A DNA stretch of 64,000 nucleotides from Streptomyces mirabilis (lineage in GTDB: Bacteria > Actinomycetota > Actinomycetes > Streptomycetales > Streptomycetaceae). A program made the translations under genes and the position numbers. Numbering within the stretch: the stretch's first letter is position 1; each line of letters starts with the position of its first letter. A model generated the notes under the pieces. It was not told the origin of the DNA. It saw only the letters and a program-made list of their open reading frames with translations, and searched no databases. Location: NCBI RefSeq assembly GCF_039503195.1, contig NZ_JBCJKP010000001.1, positions 5,952,001-6,016,000 of the forward strand. Direction: 5' to 3'. This document shows, one piece after another, positions 56,412 through 64,000 of the stretch.

Positions 56412-57784
56412 GCAGTCTGTACCTCGCCACTGAAGACCTCTCCATGTTCGGCCGCGACCCCTGGTGGCTGGTCGTCGTCAAGGCGGTCTTCTGCTTCGCC
56501 TTCCTGATGATCACCGTGCTGTTCTCGATCGTGTGGGAGCGCAAGGTCGTCGCCTGGATGCAGCTGCGCATCGGACCCAACCGGCACGGCCCCTGGGGCA
56601 TGCTCCAGTCGCTCGCCGACGGCGTGAAGCTGATGCTCAAGGAAGACGTCATCGTCAAACGCGCGGACAAGGTGGTCTACGTCCTCGCGCCGATCGTCGC
56701 GGCCATCCCGGCCTTCATGGCGATCGCGGTGATCCCCTTCGGGCCCGCCGACAACGAGGTCTCGATCTTCGGGCACCGCACCACGATGCAGCTCACGGAC
56801 CTGCCGATCGCGATGCTCTACATCCTCGCGGTCGCCTCGGTGGGCATCTACGGGATCGTGCTCGCGGGTTGGAGTTCTGGATCCACCTACCCGCTGCTGG
56901 GCGGTCTGCGGTCCTGCGCGCAGATGATCTCGTACGAGATCGCCATGGGTGCCGCTTTCGCCTCGGTGTTCCTCTACTCCGGGTCGATGTCGACCTCGAC
57001 GATCGTCGAGCAGCAGCACGATCGCTGGTACATCATCCTGCTGCCGGTCTCGTTCCTGATCTACATCATCACGATGGTCGGCGAGACCAACCGCGCCCCC
57101 TTCGACATGCCGGAGTCCGAGGGTGACCTCGTGGGCGGTTTCAACACCGAGTACTCGTCCATCAAGTTCGCGCTGTTCATGCTCGCCGAGTACGTGAACA
57201 TGGTGACGGTCTCGGCCGTGTCGACCACGCTCTTCCTGGGCGGCTGGCGGGCCCCGTGGCCCATCAGCACCTTCTGGGAGGGAGCCAACCACGGCTGGTG
57301 GCCGATGCTCTGGTTCGTGGTGAAGGTGCAGCTGCTGCTGTTCTTCTTCATCTGGCTGCGCGGCACGCTGCCACGCGTCCGCTACGACCAGCTGATGAAG
57401 CTCGGCTGGAAGGTCCTCATCCCGGTCTCCGTGGTCTGGCTGATGCTCGTCGCGACCGTACGGACCCTCAAGAACGAGAACTACGACTTCGCCGACATCG
57501 CTCTGTACGTCGGCGGCGGTGTCCTCGTCCTGCTGCTGCTCTCGTTCGCCGCGGACATCTTCCGCGACAAGCAGGGCGCTCAGGAAGCGCCCGCCGAGCC
57601 CGCCGCCTTCGACCCGATGGCCGGTGGATTCCCCGTGCCGCCACTGCCGGGACAGGAGCTGCCACCCGTGCCGCGGCGTCGCCCGCGCCGCGAGCGCGAG
57701 TTGATTGTCAGTGGTGGGTCCGATACTGCGAGTGACGGATCGAATGGCGGAACTCGTGACGGAAAGGAGGGGTCCGATGGCTGA
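56408..57784 (+). CDS. nuoH: NADH-quinone oxidoreductase subunit H
   Basis: A 458-residue membrane subunit with eight or so helices. [32 protein letters not shown] near residues 40-75 and [21 protein letters not shown] near residue 220 form the quinone entry region. The C-terminus has about 60 extra Pro/Arg/Gly-rich residues. Overlaps nuoG by four bases and nuoI by eight. Confidence 0.97.
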   Translation: MSSLYLATEDLSMFGRDPWWLVVVKAVFCFAFLMITVLFSIVWERKVVAWMQLRIGPNRHGPWGMLQSLADGVKLMLKEDVIVKRADKVVYVLAPIVAAIPAFMAIAVIPFGPADNEVSIFGHRTTMQLTDLPIAMLYILAVASVGIYGIVLAGWSSGSTYPLLGGLRSCAQMISYEIAMGAAFASVFLYSGSMSTSTIVEQQHDRWYIILLPVSFLIYIITMVGETNRAPFDMPESEGDLVGGFNTEYSSIKFALFMLAEYVNMVTVSAVSTTLFLGGWRAPWPISTFWEGANHGWWPMLWFVVKVQLLLFFFIWLRGTLPRVRYDQLMKLGWKVLIPVSVVWLMLVATVRTLKNENYDFADIALYVGGGVLVLLLLSFAADIFRDKQGAQEAPAEPAAFDPMAGGFPVPPLPGQELPPVPRRRPRRERELIVSGGSDTASDGSNGGTRDGKEGSDG

Positions 57785-58379
57785 GGAGCCGAAGGAGACC
57801 AAGCCCGGTTTCCAGAACCCCGTCGCCGGCTTCGGCGTGACCTTCAAGGCCATGTTCAAGAAGCGCCTGACGGAGCAGTACCCGGAGCAGCAGAAGACCA
57901 CCGCCCCGCGGTTCCACGGCCGGCACCAGCTCAACCGTCACCCGGACGGTCTGGAGAAGTGCATCGGCTGCGAGCTGTGCGCCTGGGCCTGCCCCGCGGA
58001 CGCCATCTATGTGGAGGGCGCGGACAACACCGACGAGGAGCGCTACTCGCCGGGCGAGCGGTACGGCCGCGTCTACCAGATCAACTACGCCCGCTGCATC
58101 CTGTGCGGCCTGTGCATCGAGGCGTGCCCCACCCGCGCGCTCACGATGACGAACGAGTTCGAGCTCGCCGACTCCAGCCGCGCCAACCTCATCTACACCA
58201 AGGAGCAGCTGCTCGCCGGGCTCGACGAGGGCATGGTCGACACACCGCACTCGATCTTCCCCGGCACGGACGAGCAGGACTACTACCGGGGTCTGGTGAC
58301 CGAGGCGGCGCCGGGCACGGAGCGCCAAGTAGCCGTCTCCAAGGGTGAGAAGCCCACGGAAGAGGGGGTGGGGGCATGA
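57777..58379 (+). CDS. nuoI: NADH-quinone oxidoreductase subunit I
   Basis: A 200-residue ferredoxin-like subunit with two 4Fe-4S motifs: [12 protein letters not shown] and [12 protein letters not shown], holding clusters N6a and N6b. ATG 57777 follows GGAAAGGAGG; the in-frame GTG at 57705 lies inside nuoH. Confidence 0.97.
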   Translation: MAEEPKETKPGFQNPVAGFGVTFKAMFKKRLTEQYPEQQKTTAPRFHGRHQLNRHPDGLEKCIGCELCAWACPADAIYVEGADNTDEERYSPGERYGRVYQINYARCILCGLCIEACPTRALTMTNEFELADSSRANLIYTKEQLLAGLDEGMVDTPHSIFPGTDEQDYYRGLVTEAAPGTERQVAVSKGEKPTEEGVGA

Positions 58380-59194
58380 GCGCGCAGCTCGCCGCCTACT
58401 CCACCTCCACCGGAGAGGCCTTCCAGTTCTGGATCCTCGGCGCGGTCGCCGTGATCGGCGCCCTGTGCACCGTCTTCATGAAGAAGGCCGTGCACAGCGC
58501 GCTCTGTCTCGCCAGCACCATGATCATCCTGGCGGTGTTCTACCTCGCCAACGGCGCCTACTTCCTGGGCGTCGTGCAGATCGTCGTCTACACCGGCGCG
58601 ATCATGATGCTGTTCCTCTTCGTGGTCATGCTCGTCGGTGTCACCGCGGCGGACTCCCTGAAGGAGACCATCAAGGGTCAGCGCTGGCTGGCCCTGGTGT
58701 GCGGACTAGGCTTCGGCGTCCTGCTGGTCGCGGGCATCGGCAACGCGTCCCTGAAGGACTTCAACGGCCTGAGCAAGGCCAACGCCAACGGGAACGTGGA
58801 GGGCCTCGCCGCCCTCATCTTCACGAAGTACGTGTTCGCCTTCGAAATCACCGGCGCCCTGCTCATCACGGCCGCCGTCGGCGCCATGGTGCTCACGCAC
58901 CGCGAGCGCACCGAGCGCGCCAAGACCCAGCGCGAGCTGTCCGAGCAGCGCGTACGGGAAGGCAAGCACGTACCGCCGCTGCCGGCCCCCGGTGTCTACG
59001 CCCGGCACAACGCGGTGGACATCGCGGGCCTCCTCCCGGACGGCACCCCGTCCGAGCTGACCGTCAGCAAGACGCTGCGGGACCGCGGCCAGATCCGTGA
59101 CGTGTCCACCGAGGCGCTGAGCGATCTGAAGGCGCTGGAGCAGCGGGCCGAAGAACGCCTGGAGCGCACGAAGACGGAGGAGGCGTCCAAGTGA
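58376..59194 (+). CDS. nuoJ: NADH-quinone oxidoreductase subunit J
   Basis: A 272-residue membrane subunit. Five helices in the first 175 residues carry the conserved [23 protein letters not shown] charged C-terminal tail of about 95 residues (Arg/Glu-rich, probably partly coiled) makes it longer than the roughly 185 residues of Escherichia coli NuoJ. It overlaps nuoI (ATGA) and nuoK (GTGA). Confidence 0.95.
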   Translation: MSAQLAAYSTSTGEAFQFWILGAVAVIGALCTVFMKKAVHSALCLASTMIILAVFYLANGAYFLGVVQIVVYTGAIMMLFLFVVMLVGVTAADSLKETIKGQRWLALVCGLGFGVLLVAGIGNASLKDFNGLSKANANGNVEGLAALIFTKYVFAFEITGALLITAAVGAMVLTHRERTERAKTQRELSEQRVREGKHVPPLPAPGVYARHNAVDIAGLLPDGTPSELTVSKTLRDRGQIRDVSTEALSDLKALEQRAEERLERTKTEEASK

Positions 59195-59490
59195 ACCCGG
59201 TCAACTACCTCTATCTCTCCGCCCTGTTGTTCACGATCGGTGCCACCGGCGTGCTGATCAGACGCAACGCGATCGTGGTGTTCATGTGCGTCGAGCTCAT
59301 GCTCAACGCCTGCAACCTCGCGTTCGTCGTCTTCTCCCGCATGCACGGCAATCTCGACGGCCAGATCATCGCCTTCTTCACGATGGTCGTCGCCGCCGCG
59401 GAGGTCGTGGTCGGGCTCGCGATCATCGTGTCGCTCTTCCGTTCCCGCCACTCGGCCTCGGTCGACGACGCCAGCCTGATGAAGCTGTAA
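59191..59490 (+). CDS. nuoK: NADH-quinone oxidoreductase subunit K
   Basis: A 99-residue, three-helix antiporter-like subunit: [27 protein letters not shown] with the key membrane Glu in CVELML, and a second Glu in [12 protein letters not shown]. Confidence 0.97.
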   Translation: MNPVNYLYLSALLFTIGATGVLIRRNAIVVFMCVELMLNACNLAFVVFSRMHGNLDGQIIAFFTMVVAAAEVVVGLAIIVSLFRSRHSASVDDASLMKL

Positions 59491-59504
59491 GGGGTCGCTG
59501 AATC

Positions 59505-61418
59505 GTGGAGAACCTGATTGCGCTGCTGGTAGCGGCGCCTCTGCTCGGAGCGGCCGTACTGCTGTGCGGCGGTAGGCGGCTCGATGCCGTCGGCCACTGG
59601 ATCGGCACGGCGCTCGCGGCCGCGTCCTTCGTGATCGGCGCGATCCTCTTCGCCGACATGCTGGGCAAGAGCGCGGACCACCGGGCCATGAGCCAGTACC
59701 TGTTCAGCTGGATCCCCGTCGAGGGTTTCCAGGCGGACGTCTCCTTCCAGCTCGACCAGCTGTCGATGACGTTCGTCCTGCTGATCACCGGCGTCGGCTC
59801 ACTGATCCACCTGTACTCGATCGGATACATGGAGCACGACGAGCGGCGCCGCCGCTTCTTCGGCTACCTGAACCTGTTCCTCGCGGCGATGCTGCTGCTC
59901 GTCCTCGCCGACAACTACCTGCTGTTGTACGTCGGCTGGGAGGGCGTCGGCCTCGCCTCGTACCTGCTGATCGGCTTCTGGCAGCACAAGCCCAGCGCCG
60001 CCACCGCCGCGAAGAAGGCCTTCCTGGTCAACCGCGTCGGCGACATGGGCCTGTCGATCGCCATCATGCTGATGTTCACCACCTTCGGGTCCTTCGCCTT
60101 CGGGCCGGTGCTCGGTACCGAGGGGCACCCGGGGCTCGTCGGTGGCGCGACCGAGGGCAAGCTCACCGCCGTCGCCCTGATGCTGCTGCTCGCCGCCTGC
60201 GGCAAGTCCGCCCAGGTGCCGCTGCAGTCCTGGCTCGGGGACGCGATGGAGGGCCCGACCCCGGTCTCCGCCCTCATCCACGCCGCGACCATGGTGACCG
60301 CGGGCGTCTACCTGATCGTCCGCTCCGCCGCGATCTTCAACGCCGCGCCCGACGCCCAGCTCGTCGTCACCGTGGTCGGCGCCGTCACGCTCCTGTTCGG
60401 TGCGATCGTCGGTTGCGCGAAGGACGACATCAAGAAGGCACTCGCCGGATCGACGATGTCGCAGATCGGCTACATGGTGCTGGCCGCGGGCCTCGGCCCC
60501 ATCGGCTACGTCTTCGCGATCATGCACCTGGTGACGCACGGCTTCTTCAAGGCCGGACTGTTCCTCGGCGCCGGCTCGGTCATGCACGGCATGAACGACG
60601 AGGTCGACATGCGCAAGTACGGCGGTCTGCGCACGTACATGCCGATCACCTTCGTCACCTTCGGCCTCGGCTACCTCGCCATCATCGGCTTCCCGGGCCT
60701 GTCCGGCTTCTTCTCCAAGGACAAGATCATCGAGGCGGCCTTCGCGAAGGGCGGCACCGAGGGCTGGATCCTCGGCGGCGCGGCCCTGCTGGGCGCGGCC
60801 ATCACGGCGTACTACATGACCCGCGTGATGATCATGACGTTCTTCGGTGAGAAGCGCTGGCAGCCGGACGCCGAAGGCCATGAGCCGCACCCGCACGAGT
60901 CCCCGAGGTCCATGACGATCCCCATGATCGTGCTGGCCTTCGGATCGGTCTTCGCGGGCGGTTTCTTCAGTATCGGCGACCGCTTCCTCAACTGGCTGGA
61001 GCCGGTCACCGGGCACTCGGAGGGCAACTCGCCCGTCAGCGCCCTGACGGTCACGCTGGCCACCATGGTGCTGCTCGTCGTCGGCGCCGGAATCGCGTAC
61101 GCCCAGTACGGGCGCAGCCCCGTCCCGGTCGTCGCCCCGCGCGGTTCCCTGCTCACCCGGGCGGCCCGGCGCGACCTGCTCCAGGACGACTTCAACCACG
61201 TCGTGCTGGTGCGCGGCGGGGAGCACCTCACCCGCTCCCTGGTGTACGTCGACCACACCCTGGTCGACGGGGTCGTCAACGGCACCGCGGCCTCCATGGG
61301 CGGCCTCTCCGGGCGCATGCGCAAGCTGCAGAACGGCTATGCGCGCAGTTACGCGGTCTCGATGTTCGGCGGTGCGGCCATCCTCGTCGCCGCGACCCTG
61401 CTGATGAGGGCGGTCTGA
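59505..61418 (+). CDS. nuoL: NADH-quinone oxidoreductase subunit L
   Basis: A 637-residue antiporter-like proton-pumping subunit. [38 protein letters not shown] and [29 protein letters not shown] contain the conserved Glu, Lys and His of the channel. The C-terminal helix HL region follows near residue 530. GTG start 14 bases after nuoK. Confidence 0.96.
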   Translation: MENLIALLVAAPLLGAAVLLCGGRRLDAVGHWIGTALAAASFVIGAILFADMLGKSADHRAMSQYLFSWIPVEGFQADVSFQLDQLSMTFVLLITGVGSLIHLYSIGYMEHDERRRRFFGYLNLFLAAMLLLVLADNYLLLYVGWEGVGLASYLLIGFWQHKPSAATAAKKAFLVNRVGDMGLSIAIMLMFTTFGSFAFGPVLGTEGHPGLVGGATEGKLTAVALMLLLAACGKSAQVPLQSWLGDAMEGPTPVSALIHAATMVTAGVYLIVRSAAIFNAAPDAQLVVTVVGAVTLLFGAIVGCAKDDIKKALAGSTMSQIGYMVLAAGLGPIGYVFAIMHLVTHGFFKAGLFLGAGSVMHGMNDEVDMRKYGGLRTYMPITFVTFGLGYLAIIGFPGLSGFFSKDKIIEAAFAKGGTEGWILGGAALLGAAITAYYMTRVMIMTFFGEKRWQPDAEGHEPHPHESPRSMTIPMIVLAFGSVFAGGFFSIGDRFLNWLEPVTGHSEGNSPVSALTVTLATMVLLVVGAGIAYAQYGRSPVPVVAPRGSLLTRAARRDLLQDDFNHVVLVRGGEHLTRSLVYVDHTLVDGVVNGTAASMGGLSGRMRKLQNGYARSYAVSMFGGAAILVAATLLMRAV

Positions 61419-61423
61419 TACCG

Positions 61424-62995
61424 ATGTCCTTTCCTCTGCTGACAGCGACGGCGGCGCTCCCGGCGGTCGGGGCGATCGCCACGGCCGCCGTGCCGGCCGC
61501 GCAACGCGTCGCCGCCAAGTGGCTGGCGCTGCTCGTCTCGCTCGCCACGCTCGTCCTGGCCGCGATCGTGCTCGTACGCTTCGACCCGGGCGGCGACCGC
61601 TACCAGCTCACCGAATCCCACGCCTGGATCAAGGACTTCGGGGTGCGGTACGAGCTGGGCGTGGACGGCATCGGGGTGGCGCTCGTCGCGCTGACCGCGC
61701 TGCTGATCCCGTTCGTGATCCTGGCGGGCTGGCACGACGCCGACCCGCACGAGACAGGAAGCAGGCGCTGGCGGCCGACTCAGGGCTTCTTCGGCCTGAT
61801 CCTGGCCGTCGAGGCGATGGTGATCATCTCCTTCGAGGCCACCGACGTCTTCCTCTTCTACATCTTCTTCGAAGCCATGCTGATCCCGATGTACTTCCTC
61901 ATCGGCGGCTTCGGAGACCGCGCCCACGAACACGGCGACAAGGCGGCGGCGACCCAACGCTCCTACGCCGCGGTGAAGTTCCTCCTTTACAACCTGGTCG
62001 GCGGCCTGATCATGCTGGCCGCCGTCATCGGCCTCTACGTAGTGGCCGGAAACTTCTCGCTCCAGGAGATCGTGCAGGCCCGCGCCAACGGCTCGCTGCA
62101 CATGGCGACCAACACGGAGCGGTGGCTGTTCCTCGGCTTCTTCTTCGCGTTCGCGGTGAAGGCGCCCCTGTGGCCGCTGCACACCTGGCTGCCCAATGCC
62201 ATGGGAGAGGCCACAGCCCCGGTGGCGGTACTGATCACGGCGGTCGTCGACAAGGTCGGTACCTTCGCGATGCTCCGCTTCTGCCTCCAGCTCTTCCCGG
62301 AGGCGAGCAAGTGGGCGACGCCGGTCATCCTCGTCCTCGCCCTCATCAGCATCATCTACGGGGCGCTGCTCGCGGTCGGCCAGCGGGACATCAAACGACT
62401 GGTGGCGTACGCGTCGATCTCGCACTTCGGGTTCATCATCCTGGGCATCTTCGCGATGACCAGCCAGGGCCAGTCGGGCGCGACGCTCTACATGGTCAAC
62501 CACGGGATCTCGACCGCCGCCCTGATGCTGGTGGCGGGCTTCCTGATCTCGCGGCGCGGCTCGCGTCTGATCGCCGACTACGGAGGGGTGCAGAAAGTCG
62601 CCCCGGTGCTCGCGGGCACCTTCCTGATCGGCGGCCTCGCGACCCTCTCGCTCCCCGGGCTCGCCCCCTTCGTGAGTGAATTCCTGGTTCTGGTGGGCGC
62701 GTTCGAGCGCTACCCGGCCGTCGGCATCGTCGCCACCTTCGGCATCGTCCTCGCCGCGCTCTACACCCTCGTCCTCTATCAGCGGACGATGACGGGCCCG
62801 GTGAAGGCGGAGGTCGCCGAGATGCCCGACCTCAGGGTGCGTGAGCTTCTGGTGGTCGCCCCGCTGATCGCCCTGTTGATCTTCCTGGGCGTCTATCCGA
62901 AGCCGGTCACCGACATCGTCAACCCGGCGGTCCAGCAGACCATGTCCGACGTCCATAAGACGGACCCCAAGCCCGAGGTGGAGGCGGCCAAGTGA
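61424..62995 (+). CDS. nuoM: NADH-quinone oxidoreductase subunit M
   Basis: A 523-residue antiporter-like subunit with about 14 helices. YFIFFEAMLIPMYFLIG-type sequence near residue 145, FAVKAPLWPLHTWLPNAMGEA near residue 243 and FVSEFLVLVGAFER are diagnostic. The stop overlaps nuoN (GTGA). Confidence 0.96.
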   Translation: MSFPLLTATAALPAVGAIATAAVPAAQRVAAKWLALLVSLATLVLAAIVLVRFDPGGDRYQLTESHAWIKDFGVRYELGVDGIGVALVALTALLIPFVILAGWHDADPHETGSRRWRPTQGFFGLILAVEAMVIISFEATDVFLFYIFFEAMLIPMYFLIGGFGDRAHEHGDKAAATQRSYAAVKFLLYNLVGGLIMLAAVIGLYVVAGNFSLQEIVQARANGSLHMATNTERWLFLGFFFAFAVKAPLWPLHTWLPNAMGEATAPVAVLITAVVDKVGTFAMLRFCLQLFPEASKWATPVILVLALISIIYGALLAVGQRDIKRLVAYASISHFGFIILGIFAMTSQGQSGATLYMVNHGISTAALMLVAGFLISRRGSRLIADYGGVQKVAPVLAGTFLIGGLATLSLPGLAPFVSEFLVLVGAFERYPAVGIVATFGIVLAALYTLVLYQRTMTGPVKAEVAEMPDLRVRELLVVAPLIALLIFLGVYPKPVTDIVNPAVQQTMSDVHKTDPKPEVEAAK

Positions 62996-64000
62996 ACACA
63001 GCAGCTGTCCACAGCCTGTGGACAACCGCGGCCGAACCGATCTCCAAGATCGACGCGCCGAAGATCGAATACGGGCAATTGTCGCCCACCCTGATCGTGA
63101 TCGGGGCGGCGCTCGTAGGGGTGCTCGTCGAGGCCTTCGTGCCGCGCAAGTCCCGGTACTACGCGCAGGTCTTCCTGTCCGTCGTCGCGCTCGCCGCAGC
63201 CTTCGCCGCGGTGATCGCACTGGCGGCGGGCGGATACGGCACCACGAAGGCGCACATCGCGGCCATGGGGGCGATCGCCGTCGACGGACCGTCCCTGTTC
63301 CTGCAGGGCACGATCCTGCTGGCGGGCATCCTCGGTGTCTTCACCTTCGCCGAGCGACGGCTCGACCCGGAGGCGCACGGCAACCGCGTCGACTCGTTCG
63401 CCGCGCAGGCCGCCTCCGTGCCCGGCAGCGACAGCGAGAAGGCCGCGGTGAAGGCCGGTTTCACCACCACCGAGGTGTTCCCGCTGCTGCTCTTCGCGAT
63501 CGGCGGCATGCTGGTCTTCCCGTCGGCCAACGACCTGCTGACCCTGTTCATCGCGTTGGAAGTCTTCTCGCTGCCCCTCTACCTGCTGTGCGCCGTGGCC
63601 CGCCGCAAGCGGCTCATGTCGCAGGAGGCCGCCGTCAAGTACTTCCTGCTCGGCGCCTTCGCCTCCGCGTTCACCCTCTTCGGCATCGCCCTGCTCTACG
63701 GCTACGCGGGCTCGGTGTCGTACGCGACGATCGCGCAGGTCGTGGACGGCACGATCCCGAACGTCGACCCGGCGCTCGCCGGCACCATGGGCAACGACGT
63801 GCTGCTGCTCATCGGCGCCGCGATGGTCGTCATGGGCCTGCTCTTCAAGGTCGGCGCGGTGCCGTTCCACATGTGGACCCCCGACGTCTACCAGGGCGCG
63901 CCGACACCGGTCACCGGCTTCATGGCCGCGGCGACGAAGGTGGCCGCCTTCGGGGCGCTGCTGCGGCTGCTGTACGTCGTCCTGCCGGGTCTGCGCTGGG
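62992..64000 (+). CDS. nuoN: NADH-quinone oxidoreductase subunit N (partial, runs off the window)
   Basis: The first 336 residues of the third antiporter-like subunit. FIALEVFSLPLYLLCAVARRK and LLFKVGAVPFHMWTPDVYQGAPTPVTGFMAAATKVAAF are conserved and intact. A loop of about 60 polar residues (RRLDPEAHGNRVDSFAAQAA) precedes the catalytic helices. The 3' end lies beyond base 64000. Confidence 0.95.
   Translation, partial: MNTAAVHSLWTTAAEPISKIDAPKIEYGQLSPTLIVIGAALVGVLVEAFVPRKSRYYAQVFLSVVALAAAFAAVIALAAGGYGTTKAHIAAMGAIAVDGPSLFLQGTILLAGILGVFTFAERRLDPEAHGNRVDSFAAQAASVPGSDSEKAAVKAGFTTTEVFPLLLFAIGGMLVFPSANDLLTLFIALEVFSLPLYLLCAVARRKRLMSQEAAVKYFLLGAFASAFTLFGIALLYGYAGSVSYATIAQVVDGTIPNVDPALAGTMGNDVLLLIGAAMVVMGLLFKVGAVPFHMWTPDVYQGAPTPVTGFMAAATKVAAFGALLRLLYVVLPGLRW

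Overview
The window is high-GC (about 70% or more) actinobacterial chromosome with GTG/ATG starts, strong third-position GC and many 1-4 base stop/start overlaps. Gene content and order (c-type cytochrome biogenesis, futalosine-pathway menaquinone genes, a 14-gene nuo operon, PucR, TetR, Lrp and Ser/Thr kinase genes) point to a Streptomyces core chromosome. I see no tRNA, rRNA, CRISPR array, prophage or transposase.

Layout. 1-7396: end of hemL, a histidine phosphatase, a deacetylase-like lipoprotein, then the resA-ccdA-resB-ccsB cytochrome c maturation set and an SRPBCC protein. 7466-11109 (minus): a two-gene unit of a P-loop ATPase and a membrane-anchored extracytoplasmic binding protein. 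11252-18641: a nucleobase-flavoured region (oxygenase-family protein, nucleoside deaminase, divergent PucR regulator, NCS1 permease), interrupted by a methyltransferase and gene remnants. 18731-24737: small membrane protein, a repeat-rich spacer, then menaquinone genes (UbiD, UbiA, UbiX types), an Lrp regulator and mqnE. 24919-32405: GNAT, DUF4229 and TetR proteins, a broken htdX-fabG4-fadA2-type fatty acid locus, an acyl-CoA ligase and a cold shock gene. 32750-38096: mqnA, a membrane Ser/Thr kinase, a prepilin-type peptidase, mqnC and a barrel-less amidohydrolase-like protein. 38189-43720: a GH18-like lipoprotein and a three-gene surface-polysaccharide cassette. 43844-47966: menG, PASTA and GNAT proteins, a frameshifted MenJ-like reductase and an NlpC/P60 hydrolase. 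48721-64000: nuoA to nuoN (nuoN cut by the window edge), preceded by a Rex-type operator.

The genes form a respiratory neighbourhood. MqnA, MqnE and MqnC make the naphthoquinone precursor; the UbiD/UbiX/UbiA-type enzymes decarboxylate and prenylate it; MenG methylates it; a MenJ-like enzyme probably reduces the prenyl tail; and Complex I reduces the quinone. The ccs/res genes mature the cytochromes c used downstream.

Notable irregularities: single-base deletions next to homopolymer runs break nuoG and the menJ-like gene; the fabG4-type reductase has lost its central domain; a quinone oxidoreductase lacks its 5' end and abuts a remnant on the other strand; and a dispersed GC-rich repeat family occupies spacers, with a different repeat inside the tetR coding region. 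Several menaquinone genes look leaderless. No system can be shown to be new from sequence alone; the ATPase/binding-protein pair and the nucleobase oxygenase module are the best candidates.
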